A DNA stretch of 64,000 bases, taken from assembly GCA_017657125.1 (NCBI GenBank), contig JAGFNX010000103.1, positions 1 to 64,000 on the forward strand, read 5' to 3'. Of this stretch, positions 12,064 through 23,418 are shown piece by piece. Made by a program: the position numbers and the translations under genes. The notes under the pieces were generated by a model. The model made no database searches. It was given only the letters and a program-made list of their open reading frames with translations, and was not told where the DNA came from. Numbering within the stretch: the first letter of the stretch is position 1; each line of letters starts with the position of its first letter. This DNA comes from Scopulariopsis brevicaulis. Lineage: Eukaryota > Ascomycota > Sordariomycetes > Microascales > Microascaceae.

Positions 12064-13872
12064 ATGGCCTCCCCGCCGCAGCCCCAAGCCGGAGGCTTCT
12101 CCCTCTTCCCCAACACAGCTGGCAGCCCCCCGCGGCGACAAACACCCGGGCCGATCACCAGCAGCCCCGTCGAGAACCCCTCCGGCGCGATAGTCGTCCC
12201 CGGGCCCTACACCAGCGCTAGCCAGTCCCCGCCGCAAGGCCATACCCGACAGACACCCCAAGCGAGAGTTGCCTCGCCCGTGCAGCCGAGACAATCACAA
12301 GAGCAACACACCTGGGGACCCGGACGCGCCGAGAGCTCCACGCCCGCCGTCCAGCAGCCCCGCCAACCCGCCGACGTCCCCGCGCGCTCCGAGACAGCCT
12401 TCTCTCAAGCGCAGACCCTCGTCCTCCGCAGCGCCAGCACCCGCTCGCGCAGCTCCATCGCGAAGCGGCCCATCGACGACGGGCAGAACCACGAGGGGCC
12501 AGCCCCGCGCTCCATGTTCCCGCGGTACAACCCCGACGTGCCGCTCAACCAGCAGGACTACTATCCCACGGCGCGCAGCCCGACGCACATCCCGCGCGCC
12601 GTGATCAGCAGGCCGATGTACTCGCCCGAGCCCGTGACACCGCTCAGCCCGCCGCCGCCCATCGACGCGGTCACAATGGCGCCGACCGTTCCGCAGTGGC
12701 CGCCGGCCCCAAGCCAGACAACGGGCCCGCCGCCGCCACTCCCCGTGGCCTCAACGACCGAGGAGCTCAAGTCTCTCTGGAAGGTAACAAACGGGTGGAA
12801 AGCCTCGCAGCTCGAGGGCCAGGTCTTCAGTCTCAGTCTCTCCCAGGAGCGCGACGCGCCGGTGTACACACTCTCCTCCTCCACCCAGGCCTTCTACAAC
12901 CTCCGCGTGGACCCGACGTCCGCCTCGGCGTACATCACCCTCTCGCGCCACGACCCCTCCAAGACGTGCCGCGGCCCGCCGACGACTTCGGCCGCGAGCC
13001 CCACGACACCGGGCAGCGTGCGCAGCCGGAAGAGCCAGACCAAGCTAGGGTGGCAGGAGGGGCTCTCCGCAGCGCTGGAGGAGGAGCCCCGTCGGCACCG
13101 GCCGAACGACGGGCTGGTCGCAGAACTGTGTCCCGCCTCTGCTCTCAAAATGGCCTCCGACAAGCCGGAAGACGAAGCGGCGGCCGCGCTAGCAGAACGC
13201 GAGTGCGCGAGGCTGGTCTGGGACGACGACTCCGGCACGCACTACCTCGTGCACCCCGCGCTCGCAACCCCCTTCTGCGTAACCATCGAGCGGAACCCCG
13301 CGTGGGGGCGGGTCGAGTACACGCTCGAGCACCATGAGTCGCCGAACCACCTCGCACGCCTGACGCGCGAGGCGAGCGGGGCGGGGATCCTAGAGGTCGA
13401 TACTGCATTAGCCTCCAAGATTGAGAGCTTCTTCATCATCGACGTGGCGGTCTCGGCGCTTCTGATCGTCGCGTCGGGGGACAAGTCCTTCGTGGTGACG
13501 GAAACCTTCGAGCCGCCTCCTGTCCCAGAGCAAGCCCACATCTCCCCTCCCTCCGAGCTCTTCCCGCCGCCGACCGGCACTCCCAAAGCCGGCAGGAAAT
13601 GGGGGCGCGGCACGATGCAGAGCATGGAGATCCAAGACGTCGAGAGCCAAGAGAGCTACGGGCCCGCAAAGAAGTCCAAGGCGAAGAAGGCGAAGAGGGT
13701 CAAGGGCGACCGGATCCGCGACGGGCTGCCGTGGCCCGTGAGGGCTGTCGTGACGGTCGGGATCTGGGGAGGGAAGGCGGTGCTGTGGTGCGTTACTGCG
13801 GTTCTGAAGGTTTTCGTGTGGGCGGTGAAGGGGGTTGCGAAGGGGCTGGGGCTCATTGGAACGACCAAGTGA
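12064..13872 (+). CDS. Unrecognised proline-rich protein with hydrophobic C-terminus
   Basis: A single uninterrupted frame of 602 codons starts at an ATG in excellent context (CGACCATGGCC). I do not recognise the family. Residues 1-215 are low-complexity, rich in Pro, Ser, Gln and Arg. About 220-300 and 380-490 look folded, with Trp, Tyr and alternating hydrophobic residues (for example VWDDDSGTHYLVHPALATPF). About 535-560 is strongly basic with several Lys-Lys/Lys-Arg pairs, and the last 45 residues are hydrophobic (LPWPVRAVVTVGIWGGKAV and on), either a membrane anchor or an amphipathic helix. The layout suggests a tail-associated membrane protein with a disordered cytoplasmic front. Strong GC3 bias and a long single frame support a real gene. 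The opposite-strand frames here are mirror artefacts of GC-rich codons. Confidence 0.75.
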   Translation: MASPPQPQAGGFSLFPNTAGSPPRRQTPGPITSSPVENPSGAIVVPGPYTSASQSPPQGHTRQTPQARVASPVQPRQSQEQHTWGPGRAESSTPAVQQPRQPADVPARSETAFSQAQTLVLRSASTRSRSSIAKRPIDDGQNHEGPAPRSMFPRYNPDVPLNQQDYYPTARSPTHIPRAVISRPMYSPEPVTPLSPPPPIDAVTMAPTVPQWPPAPSQTTGPPPPLPVASTTEELKSLWKVTNGWKASQLEGQVFSLSLSQERDAPVYTLSSSTQAFYNLRVDPTSASAYITLSRHDPSKTCRGPPTTSAASPTTPGSVRSRKSQTKLGWQEGLSAALEEEPRRHRPNDGLVAELCPASALKMASDKPEDEAAAALAERECARLVWDDDSGTHYLVHPALATPFCVTIERNPAWGRVEYTLEHHESPNHLARLTREASGAGILEVDTALASKIESFFIIDVAVSALLIVASGDKSFVVTETFEPPPVPEQAHISPPSELFPPPTGTPKAGRKWGRGTMQSMEIQDVESQESYGPAKKSKAKKAKRVKGDRIRDGLPWPVRAVVTVGIWGGKAVLWCVTAVLKVFVWAVKGVAKGLGLIGTTK

Positions 13873-14202
13873 GAGGTTCTTTGGATGAGACGCAGGAGTT
13901 GCAGGTTGGGGGTCTTCTTTTAGTTTTTGTCATGAGTTATGGAATGGGATGGAGTATAATGGTTCATGTATCTCCCGAACCCTTGATGGGTGTGGGAGCT
14001 GGGAAATGCAAGGCAAATGCCATCACGTTTATATCCAATCCTTACAAGCAGCGCGCGAAGCACAAAAGCCTGGGGTATCGCAAGTCCTCTCTCTTTTTGT
14101 CGTTCATCTAAACCTCATTTAATGTCAAAACGAAAAAGCAAAACCGAACCAAACACCGTGGATAAGTACCATAATGAAAAGACTTCCCAAGGGGCACCAG
14201 CT
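13873..14202. other. Short intergenic region between convergent genes
   Basis: This 330-bp stretch holds the 3' ends of the gene at 12064 and of utp11, which converge. It is locally more AT-rich, as expected for 3' UTRs. No further feature was seen. Confidence 0.6.
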
Positions 14203-15026
14203 TCACCTCTTCCGCTTCCGCACCATGAGCTTGTTCCCCTTGCGCGTGGTGCCCCCCGACGTCGCCGTCTTGGCCATCTTTGCGCGCTGCAGGTCGAGCT
14301 GCCTCTCGACCCTCCTCACAGCCGCGAGCTTCTTCTCCGCGATGGCGAGCCTCTTCTCCAGCTTTTCCAGCTTCAGCTCCTTCTTCTCCACCGCATCCCC
14401 ATCCGCCTCACCGTCATCCTCGCCCTCGTCCTCCCTCCCCGCCGCCACAACAGCATCCCTCTCCTCCACCCCCTCCGCAAAAACAACCCTTTCCCCCTCA
14501 TTCTCCCCCAGCCCCTCCCTCGCCAGCACGACCGCCCTCCGCAGCCCCTCCACCTCCTTCGCGAACCCGCTCCCCACAGTCCGCACGTACGCGACGTCCT
14601 GCGTCTTCAGCAGCCTCGCGACGTCGACCTCCATCCCCTTGTTCCCCCTGTCCCCCTCCACCCGCCCCGTGAACCCCTTGCCGCGCGTGAGCCGCGACCC
14701 CACCCCCTTGCGGGAGTGCATGCCAAAGTAGAACTCATCCTCGTTGCGTTCGACGGCCTTTTTGCGGAGGTTCTTGAGGGCGGTCTGCTTCTTGGAGTAG
14801 TCTTTTGCGCGGAGGGAGTAGTCCTGGGATCAGCAATACCCGTTAGTATTTCCGCTGGGGACGCCAGGGGCCGAGAGGGGCGGCGGGGGGTAGGAAAAAA
14901 AGGGTGCAAGGGGGAGGGAAGACGCACCTTGTGCTTTTCTAGGAGGCCAAGGTGCCGCCGCTCATGAGGCTGCGCCCTCTCCTGGTGCGTCCTCCTCTGA
15001 ATCGCATTCCGCATAGACGCCGACAT
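14203..15026 (-). CDS. utp11: U3 snoRNA-associated protein 11 (SSU processome)
   Basis: Two exons, 14928..15026 and 14203..14823, encode 239 aa. The intron has GTGCGT at the donor, an ATACTAACG branch site and CCCAG at the acceptor. The N-terminus matches Utp11: MSASMRNAIQRRTHQERAQP, then GLLEKHKDYSLRAKDYSKKQ across the splice, then RNEDEFYFGMHSRKG, a signature of the family. The C-terminal half has a charged helix and a very basic end (RKGNKLMVRKRKR). Utp11 is a nucleolar component of the 90S pre-ribosome needed for early 18S rRNA processing. Length fits the family (about 230-260 aa). An acidic insert (EDEGEDDGEADGD) in the middle is a lineage feature. Confidence is high because both the N-terminal block and the FYFGMHSRKG motif are present. 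Confidence 0.95.
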
Positions 15027-15674
15027 GTTTGCTAGAATCGCAGCTTCGCCTGCGAATTCGCGCTGTGTGGTGTGTGGGTGTCTGGCCGTCGAGTCGTTCG
15101 CTGGCCGGGAGGAGCGTTCGAAAGCAACGGCAGCGACGCAGACGACGAGACGGGTGGGCTGGGTGAAAATTTGGGCGGTCAGAGTTTATCGTAGTTCTGC
15201 CGCCGGCCCCCACTTCACACCGAGAACTCACCGAGGTGGGGACTGAGCTCCGAGGTTAAAACGGACCCTGGGAAAAAAAAAGGGCGGGTCGTACAAGTTG
15301 AAGCAACAAGTACAGCGATGGGGTGCCAGAAAGTCTACAAGAATCGCTGGTCACGACTCGGGGATAGGTGCCGAGCTGGCGGGAGGTTGCAGATGTGGCT
15401 GGATTGAGGCATGTAGCCGCGGTACAGAGGGCAATCTTTTAAGACGGCTTCTCCGTCAGTTCCCGGCGCGGGAAGCGAGCACAGTCACGGCCAGCGCATT
15501 CGGTGATAAACCCAGGAGTATTAGTATTAAAAAAAACGCGTGGAAATCGCTCTGCTATATGAAAGACAAAACACCGGAAAGAGAGAAAAAAAAACCAATC
15601 TCGCAATGCCGCTAAATCTCGCCCACATGCCCTCTCCCTAGCTCTCGCTCAAACCAAACACCAAGAAGCACCTC
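15027..15674. other. Intergenic, 650 bp
   Basis: It contains the utp11 promoter (left) and the 3' flank of the GPI protein gene (right). A-runs occur at 15272-15280 and 15530-15535. No gene or RNA was recognised. Confidence 0.5.
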
Positions 15675-16387
15675 CTATAGCAGCGCAGCGCCCGCAAACA
15701 GCGCCCCCAGCACAACCACCAGGCCCCCAACCTCGGCCCTCCCCGCACTCCCCTTGTCGTCATCCCCCGACCCCGCCAGCCCCTCAAACACCTCGTCCTC
15801 GTCATCCTCGTCGTCGTCGTCCGTGGCCGACGGCTTCGAGGCGGACGTCTTGGTGCCGGAGGGCTTGGGCGGGTCCTGCGCGCCGCAGGGGTTGTCCTCG
15901 CGGCAGGCGCGGGCGCACTCGTTGTCGTGGGCCGGGCAGTTGTTGACGCACTGGGTGCCGTGCTCGGTGCAGGTGTGGTAGGGGAGGGTGAGGGTGTACT
16001 GGGTCATGTTGGGCTGCTTGCCGTTGCCGCAGATGCAGCCGTAGGTGAGGGCCTCCTTGGGGGTTGTTAGCTTTGGCCGACGTGTTAGGGGTGGGCAGCG
16101 AAGGGAGGATGGGAATGGGGAGGAGAAGAGAGGAGGGGACGCACGGGATCGCACTCGTTGACCATGACCTTCCGCTCGTCGACGCTGGCGCAGATGGTGG
16201 GGCAGGTGTTGGTCTGGTCCTCGCACCACCGCTCTGTGACGGGTTAGCATGGATATCAACCTCCCGGGGCGTCGGCGCAGAACGTACTCCTCATTGAAAG
16301 GGAGACAGTCTTGGGGTCGACGATGTAGTCGGCGTAGGTCGCGGCGACGAAGGCCGCGGCGAGCACGGTGGACCTGAGCGAAGGCAT
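15675..16387 (-). CDS. GPI-anchored cysteine-rich surface protein (DUF7707-like)
   Basis: Three exons, 16288..16387, 16145..16233 and 15675..16055, encode 189 aa; introns are 54 and 89 nt. Residues 1-19 (MPSLRSTVLAAAFVAATYA) are a signal peptide. The mature part begins DYIVDPKTVSLSMRKRWCED and carries about fourteen cysteines in patterns such as CEDQTNTCPTIC, YGCICGNGKQPN and CARACREDNPCG, which match fungal small secreted GPI proteins grouped as DUF7707. A Thr/Ser/Asp/Glu-rich spacer and a C-terminal hydrophobic tail (GGLVVVLGALFAGAALL) after small residues (GSAGRAE) predict GPI attachment. Its likely place is the plasma membrane or cell wall; the biochemical role of the family is unknown to me. 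The frame is open upstream to an ATG at 17089, but the signal peptide argues for the start used here. Confidence 0.85.
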
Positions 16388-18752
16388 CGTGGGCGGTGTA
16401 TCACGGGTATTCGATGTGGCCTGAGGCTGGGAGTTAGCAGAGTCCAGCACTCTGGGACAAACATTGAACGAGGCGTGCCTCTCTGACCGCATCCGTCGCA
16501 CGTACCGAAAAAAGGGCTGCTCGAGTAACTGAGATGCAGACAAGAGCGAGTGCAGAAAGCGAACGACGAAGAGAGAGTATCCGAAACGAAGGACGGCGAA
16601 TGCAAAAGGGACGTGGCTAGAAGTCGGGGGAGAAGAAGATGAGCAGCACAGGGGCAGAAAAGAAGACGGCTCGAGAAACCCCGGGCCTCTGCCCAGATTA
16701 ATATTAACGGTGCGGCGAAATGAGGGAGGTCCGGGGTCCTGACCCTCACGATGCTGCAGGCGAGTGGGGAGGTACCTCTGAGGTACCGCGCCGGTTATCT
16801 GTGGGCTTGGGCCTAGCGCACCGGGGGCTTCGTTTGGCGGTACCACTGGCGGACGTGCCCCGCTGGGGTGGACGGGGGATCCCTGGGTGACGTCCGGGGG
16901 AGGCAGTGCCTTGTACCGCTGAGGTAGCTGGTCCATGCTGGGTGCAACGTCGGGAGCTCCATCTTCATTGTCTTCTTTGGTTCCGTCCCCGCTGTCTTCC
17001 GCTATATCCATCAATGGCCATTTCAAGTCATGGCAATCGCCGCACGACTCCTTGCTCGTCAACCCCGGACGACGCCGAGCGAGAGTCATCTAGCTCTACG
17101 GAGATGCTGTGCCGGGTGACCCGCCAGGTCGAACGCGCCAAGCCGCCGGCAGCAAACCCCGGCGATACGAGAAGGCGACGGCGAGAGCGTGATTCCCACC
17201 GCACTCCCGCTTGACTCGGTCTCATTCCATCCACCGGGGCAGTGAGGCCTGCAGACCCGTAGCCTAGCGCACTTCCCTGTGCCATAATGACCAGAATCTG
17301 ACTGGTAACAGAAAGAGGTCGGGGTCGGCAACGCCCTCGCGCGATATCAGCCCCACAGTTTCCTGCACGAAGGGCACATAGAATATGCACGTTCGGAGCA
17401 ATTGTGGGCCTGCGGCGAGCGAGACGGACCTCGGCGCCGATTGGGCGGATGCACGTGTGGCTTGCTTTTCCCCCCTCCCCACTCTTGCCTCGACCAGAGA
17501 CAGGGGAAGAAACAGCCCGGCCTCTCGCTAGCCCCAAAACCGCACCATCGGTTCAGGAAGAAACACCACAAGCCCCGTGATATCTTCCCACGCCAACATG
17601 GCGCCGCGGATACGAGCAAAACTCGGACTCGACCATCTCGGCGAGGGACCACGTGCACCACCGAGAATGCAGCGCCCTCGCACCCGAGTGCTTCCCCGCA
17701 CAAGCTCGCCCCTCCCCGTGCCATCGGACAAGACGACCCCCGCGTGAATACGAGATCTCGCGCTGCAGCTAGCGCGGCGTCGCATCTGCCGAGCGACACC
17801 TCGAATACATCCGGCGGCGACGCGGGCGAGACGGTGGACTTGCTTTCCTCGAGGTTGTCCGGGGCCAAGCCTCCGATTGCATCCACCTGCCTTTTTCTCC
17901 CGTTTCCGAGGAGCGAACCCGCGGCCTCGGCGCACGGAATGCCCGTCCACGCGCACTGATAGGCGGATTGACGGCGGGTCCTCCGTATCCCCCGTCCCCG
18001 CCAGACATGACCAGAGGCCGGTGGCCGGCTGCGGGGAACCGGGCGTCCGCCGCCTGCTGCAGGCGCCAAGCCAGTAAGCAACAACGGTCACATATTCGAA
18101 ACCATGGCATATGCAGCCTCTCAAGGTCCTTCGAAGGTGGCGTATACCTGCCGTATATTATATTGGGAGTCTCGTTGCCTCTTTTCACCCGCCGCTTGGG
18201 GTCTCCCGAAATGACGACGCCTCCCCGTGTTCAATGAATTCTTCATGCTCGTCCGGTACTCGGACAGATACTGACCCCGTACTGTGGAGATCCCAGCGGA
18301 TCTCACCATCATCATCCCCCGGACCCCGCCAGCCGAGAAAGTCTCCGCCTGACAGCTATCCCCACCCGGTAGGGCCGTGCCGAACCGGGGCTCAGCCATA
18401 GAGTCATTTCGCGGTGAAGACATCAGGAACGAGTCTGGTGCCAGCTATTTATCATCGCAGCCGGAGTGAGCCAAGCCCGGAGCACGGATACTCCGGACTT
18501 ACACGAGGATGCCCTGCCTAATCGTTCTCCGTCTTCCTGTTGCCTCGGATCCACAGGGAAGGAACCCCATCACATCCAACAAGCCTCTAGACGCCCCACG
18601 AAGTGCACCGAGCTGGTGATGAAGGGTCAACGTGTATTCATGCATCGTCGAGCTGTTCATTTCACAAGTCCCATCTCAGATGGACCAGTCCCATCAAGCC
18701 CACCCCATCCCAGCACCAGAAAACCGTGTTGAACAGATTCCCAGACCCCACC
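16388..18752. other. Long intergenic region, 2.4 kb
   Basis: This stretch lies upstream of the GPI protein gene and downstream of BTA1. It is GC-rich, with overlapping open frames on both strands (for example near 17,400-18,080) that I judge to be chance frames: they lack ATGs in good context, motifs and introns. A GGTACC inverted repeat lies near 16771. Confidence 0.4.
16771..16787. promoter_or_regulatory. Inverted repeat GGTACCTC-T-GAGGTACC
   Basis: Two 8-bp arms form a perfect inverted repeat around one base, 385 bp before the start of the GPI protein gene. Related words (GGTACC at 16840, TGTACCGCTGAGG at 16912) occur nearby. It may be a regulator site; this is inferred from symmetry only. 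Confidence 0.35.
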
Positions 18753-21402
18753 CTATATAACCAACTCATTGACATCCGCCCCCGACATCCCATCCATCTC
18801 CGGCGTCGCAGGCGGCAGATTCCCAACCTTGACGCACACCCAGCACGACGCATACATGTTCACCCTGTCAATGCAGACCCCCTCCCTCCTCTCGCCCACC
18901 CTCCTCGCACTGAACCCAAGCGCCTCGAACTCCTTCAAGTACCACGGCTTCAATGCCGAAGACCTGAGCAGCACCCGCCCCCCAACCGCCAGCGCGCGGT
19001 TCAGCCTCGATATCTGCCTGGACGCAGCCCTCTCCCTCGGCTCAAACCAGTCCATGCTATCCATCACAACCGCAACCGTCAGCGTCCCCGGCGCCATCCT
19101 CGCGATAACCTCGTCCAGCTCGTCGGTGTGGATCCGCAGCCCGTCCAGCGCCCCCTCACGCGAGAGCGCCGCGTGCGCCTGCGGACTCAGGTAGTCCGGC
19201 CTGCAGCGCTCCGAGAACTGACCCGCGAGGCAGACGTAGTAGTACGGGTTATCCCCCGCGATGTGCGTATCCTCCGCCACGGGGTCGAGCGTGTCGACCA
19301 TGTACTTCCAGATCGCGCTCGACCTCGCCTTCCCGCCCTTCCCCCCCGCCGCCTCCCGCGCCTCCGCGTGGTCCTGCTCAATCATGGCGAGCTGGTTCTT
19401 CGGGACCCCGAGCGCAGCCCAGAGGAACGACTCCTGGCTCACGACGAGGTTGCACAGCAGCCGCGACAGCAGCGCGGGCCTCACGCGCCGGCGCCACGTC
19501 TCGCGCTGCTCGTTCAGCGTCTTGCACTCCAGCAGCTCCGCGACGCCGGACCGGCATCCGAAGAGCGCCGTGATCCAGCGCACGACGCGGATCGCGTGGC
19601 GGGATCCGCCAGTGTCGTACAGCCCCCTGGACTTCTCCGCAAAGACGTGCGCGTTTGCGAGCCAGTACTGGAACGCGCGACTGGAGAGGTGCGGAGACAG
19701 CTTCGAGAGCAGCAGCTCCTTAAACCTCGGGTGCCGGCCCTTGCCGAAGAGCAACCAAAAGTCAGAGTATGGCAGCGCAGTGTACGCCGCGACCTTGAGC
19801 TCCAGCAGGTGATTCTGCGTCGGGTTAAGGTCAACAGCGTGGATCCTCGCCGGGCCCTGCCTCGCATACGAGAGGATATTGTCGCCGGCGGACGTAATGG
19901 CCAGCACCACGTCCTCGGGCCCCAGCCTCAATATCCGCTCGTCAACCCGCGCGTCCTCCCACGTAAACGCGTAGATGTACTCGTCCCCGAACTGTGTGTG
20001 CTTCTGAAGCTGATCGTCATAATGAATCCGCCAGTGGTGGTTCTGGTAAAACGACGCCGGAAGCGGTAGGCCCGCCGACAGATTCCCCACAGCCGTCGCA
20101 AACGCCTTTGACCGAATCTCCGGCGCCGACCTCTCCACCGCCCTCGCCAGCGCGTCCTCCCCCTTCTTCAGCTCCGGCCTCAACCGCGGCGACTCCGTAG
20201 CCAGCGCATCAATCCTCTCGATAATCTCATGCGGGAGGCTCGAACTCGAGAACGGCGCGCGGTGGACGCCCAACCAGATATAATACGGGATGCCCCCCAG
20301 CGCTTTGTTCCGCGTGTTGAGGCCCAGGAGCGTGCCGAACTTGTACTCGAGGTAGTCGCGGCGGCCGGGCTCGAGACTCACGCGGTCTAGGTCGAACCAG
20401 GAGCGCCAGAAGGCGCGAGCGAGGAAGGGGACGTGGCGGCCCGTCAGGCCGCCGGTGAAGTTGCGGAAGGAGAAGTCGACGCTGGACTGGGCGTAGAAGT
20501 CGATGACGCCGAAGACGCCCTGCGGGGAGAGGAGGGAGGCCAGCGAGTCGATGACGGAGTGGTAATCCGGCTATCCTCGCGTTAGATCCTTGCTCACCAT
20601 GGTAAGAGGGCCAGACTCACAATCATGGACAGGCTGTACGACATGGTAACCAGCTCCGCGCCGCCATGCGTCGAGCGCTTCGGCGCAAAATATCCGTACG
20701 CCGAGGGCTCAACGGGCGACGGCGTCTGCCCGCCCGAGGAGTCACCCTCGTAGTCCTCGAGCCGGAACTTGCGCGCGTCCTCGCACACGACCGTGACGTT
20801 CTTCCACCCGAGCCGCTCGAAGCGCTTCCGCGCGACGTCGCAGAGCGAGGGCGAGAAGTCGACGAGGTACACGCTCGAGAAGAAGTTGGGGACGTCGACG
20901 AAGCGGGCCATGGCCTCGATGTTGTAGCCCGTGCCGCCGCCGACCTGACCGTGTTAGTCGGACCGGACCTACCAAACGACACCGGAGGACACCGGGGCTA
21001 GGGCTGGGGACCTCTTACATCAACCCAGACTCTCTTCTTCTTGCCACCCTTCACGCCCGAGGCTCTCGCCTCGAGCTGCGCACCAACGAGCGCGAGCATA
21101 TCCTCGCGCCCCTTCAGCAACACCTTCCGCGTAGAATCATACGCGCCGGCCTGCGATCCGTAAAAACTCTCGAGCGCATCCTGCTGCGTGCCGTTTCCGT
21201 CTCCGCGGTGCGGCTTGACGAAGCACGAGTAGAAGAAGAGGAAGAAGGACTTGGCCAGCCCGGGGGGCTGCTCGTCGCCGCCCTTTCCGGGGGAGACGAG
21301 GGAGTAAAGGCACAGGCCGCCGAGGGCAGCCGCGGCGGCGCCGGCGAGGAGGGGGGTGTATTCCGTGTCCGGGGGCAACATGTTACCACCAGGAAAAGCC
21401 AT
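18753..21402 (-). CDS. bta1: Betaine lipid (DGTS) synthase BTA1
   Basis: Three exons, 21019..21402, 20621..20944 and 18753..20570, encode 841 aa; introns are 74 and 50 nt. The N-terminus has a membrane segment (about 13-34). A class I SAM methyltransferase domain of the BtaB type follows, with VDVGGGTGYNIEAM at about 127-140 formed across the first splice and VYLVDFSPSLC as the second SAM-binding strand. The large C-terminal part is the BtaA-type (DUF3419) 3-amino-3-carboxypropyl transferase, with EYIYAFTWEDARVDERIL, ITSAGDNILSYA and HAVDLNPTQNHLLELK. The fused enzyme makes diacylglyceryl-trimethylhomoserine from diacylglycerol and S-adenosylmethionine, in the ER. In fungi this phosphorus-free lipid replaces phosphatidylcholine when phosphate is scarce. 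Both catalytic halves look intact, with no frame breaks. Confidence 0.95.
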
Positions 21403-22389
21403 GGTACTCTCTCATGTCTGTCCCGCTAGGGGATGTAAGTCGAAGATGTTGAATTGACTGTGCAGGGGCCAGGGAGAGGGCGGGGGAGTTGATGCGAGGG
21501 GAAGAGGACAGGGGCTCACGAGACCCGCCAGGGGAGGTGCTTCAAGGGTCTTATACACCAAAGCGCGGCCGGGGGAAGAGTGGGAGCTGGAGATACACTT
21601 GGGTACGCCCGGATCCTGGGGCCGAGGGGATTCGCGCCTCGCCAGTAACAGGCGTTGCCCAAGGCCACAGGCCCCCACGGGCAAGGGCGAGTCGCCAGAC
21701 GTCCTCTGAGACGCGGCTAGGGCGGTCTGGCTCAACCGAGCCCAATAGTCCTCGCCATCATGCGCCGCTAGCCGTCCAACGTGCCCAGTGATCTGCCCCG
21801 GAGACCTGTTCCGAGAATGCCCGCGGCATGTCGAGGGGAGCAATCCGCCCCTCGCTGCGCTCGTCCGCCCCTTGTCCAACGACCCCTCCGGCGCCACGAT
21901 GGGCCACGGCGGTCAGTAATAGGTCAATGGGCCCGGGGCACGTTGCGGGCTTGCGAGGCCGATCCCGGGTGGCGGGGCGGGAGCGCCGCCGTTGCGGGCG
22001 GGACGCCGCGACCAATGAGTTGGGCCATGTGGTCGTCGTGCTTGGTTCTGGCGTTGTGGGTCCCCACGCCGAATGCGCCCGGGGGGTCGCGCAGGGGGAG
22101 GGAATGGTGGGGTTGCCGCTCGAGAGTAATGCTGGACTCCAGCCTGCGCCGGTTTTGGGTTTTCCATTCCTTGGCAGAATTTGGGGTTCGCGGTCGAGGA
22201 TGAAACGTGAATCTAATCTGGCGATGCTGTGTGGTGGTGGTTCGTCCCTGCCGCGGTCCCTGCAGATTTGCCCGCGACAGTGTCTTCTCCGAAGCCCCAC
22301 GCCCGTCGTTAACCCCGAACCCAACATCTCAACTTCTCCCATCCGCTCAAAGAGAACTGCCTTGATAATTTCCTGCTCAATCACAGATC
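21403..22389. other. BTA1 promoter region bordering the AT-rich block
   Basis: This GC-rich kilobase lies upstream of BTA1 and ends where base composition drops sharply near 22,390. Open frames on both strands (21,758-22,394) are GC-driven and overlap one another. Two CACGTT words are listed separately. Confidence 0.5.
21778..21944. promoter_or_regulatory. Pair of CACGTT E-box-like sites in the BTA1 promoter
   Basis: GGCACGTTG occurs twice: on the minus strand at 21777-21785 (core 21778-21783) and on the plus strand at 21937-21945 (core 21939-21944), 376 and 537 bp before the BTA1 ATG. Pho4-type bHLH regulators of phosphate starvation bind CACGTG and, more weakly, CACGTT. The extended match in both copies is suggestive; no perfect CACGTG was found here. 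Confidence 0.4.
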
Positions 22390-23418
22390 TCTAATACGAA
22401 TAGTCCTCTGAACCTGAAATTTATTAAAAGATTGCTCCACTACTGGCACTTGCATATGAATAGAGAATTCCCACACAGATATCCGGCGCCTCCGGCCCAT
22501 GAGACCCGGACACCAAGGCCAAGGCCGGGGAACACTTTGTAGCACGGGCCGGCTGCTAGGCATTTTGCAAGGGGGATATGGCATGGAACTTCATTGGCCC
22601 GTTATAATACATTACGATCTGGGAGAGGTTATTGAGTGTCACTGCATGGAAATCACATAGGAGGCTCGGTTTCTGGTGTTCTAAACAATGCCTTTGGCCC
22701 TTTCTTTCTTGACCAACCCCAGTTATATAGTGGCTGTCAAATCGCCTTTCCAGCCATCGTCTGAGTAAAACCTAAGACGGGATCTGCGACCAATCGTGTC
22801 TTGGTTTGCCCTGGGTTAAGCCTGGTCCTGGCGTTGCCCGTCGTCGAACCTCAACACAGATTCATTGCCTGCCCGCACGAACTTATCCTGCCCGACTAGA
22901 GTGTACCATGGCTCCATTATAGACTAAGTCCGATAGCTAACTCTTCCTACGTCTTCAAAGTACTTACTTGCTGTTCGTGATATTTATCGGATGGCCAGCC
23001 CCCGGGTCCTATATGTGGTCGGCGATCTGCTGTCCCAGCTAGAGTCCTTCGTTCAAACCACGACTTTTCCAATGGCAGCAGGCGGACAGTCAGGGATTTA
23101 CCGCTACTCAAAGCTCCCCAGTAATATTTGTAGATATAGTAATAGGAAACAAGAATGACACTACAAGGTAGCCAAGTAGTGAGTGACCTTGAGAAAACTT
23201 AGTACGGGAGTAGTTGTAGACCCGGGCGACACGGGAGTCCGCATCTACACCATGATAGCTTCAAAAAGATAAGAAAAGAACCACATATGTGAATTCGATA
23301 AGATCCTCCGACGTAGAAGACCCAGAGGTATAAAAAGCGACGTTTCGACGGCAATATATGAAACAGCCTTTTCATTTGATCTCTGTTCCCTTGCTGTGCT
23401 AGCCTTTGTCGTGATCCT

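Noticed and set aside
14174..14967. Plus-strand frames opposite utp11
   Set aside because: They are mirror frames of a clearly homologous minus-strand gene.
17347..18124. Several 180-245 codon frames on both strands between the GPI gene and BTA1
   Set aside because: They overlap in all phases in GC-rich DNA, with no motif and no consistent start or intron pattern.
18603..20069. 488-codon plus-strand frame opposite BTA1
   Set aside because: It is Arg/Pro-rich mirror sequence; the BTA1 domains are clear on the minus strand.
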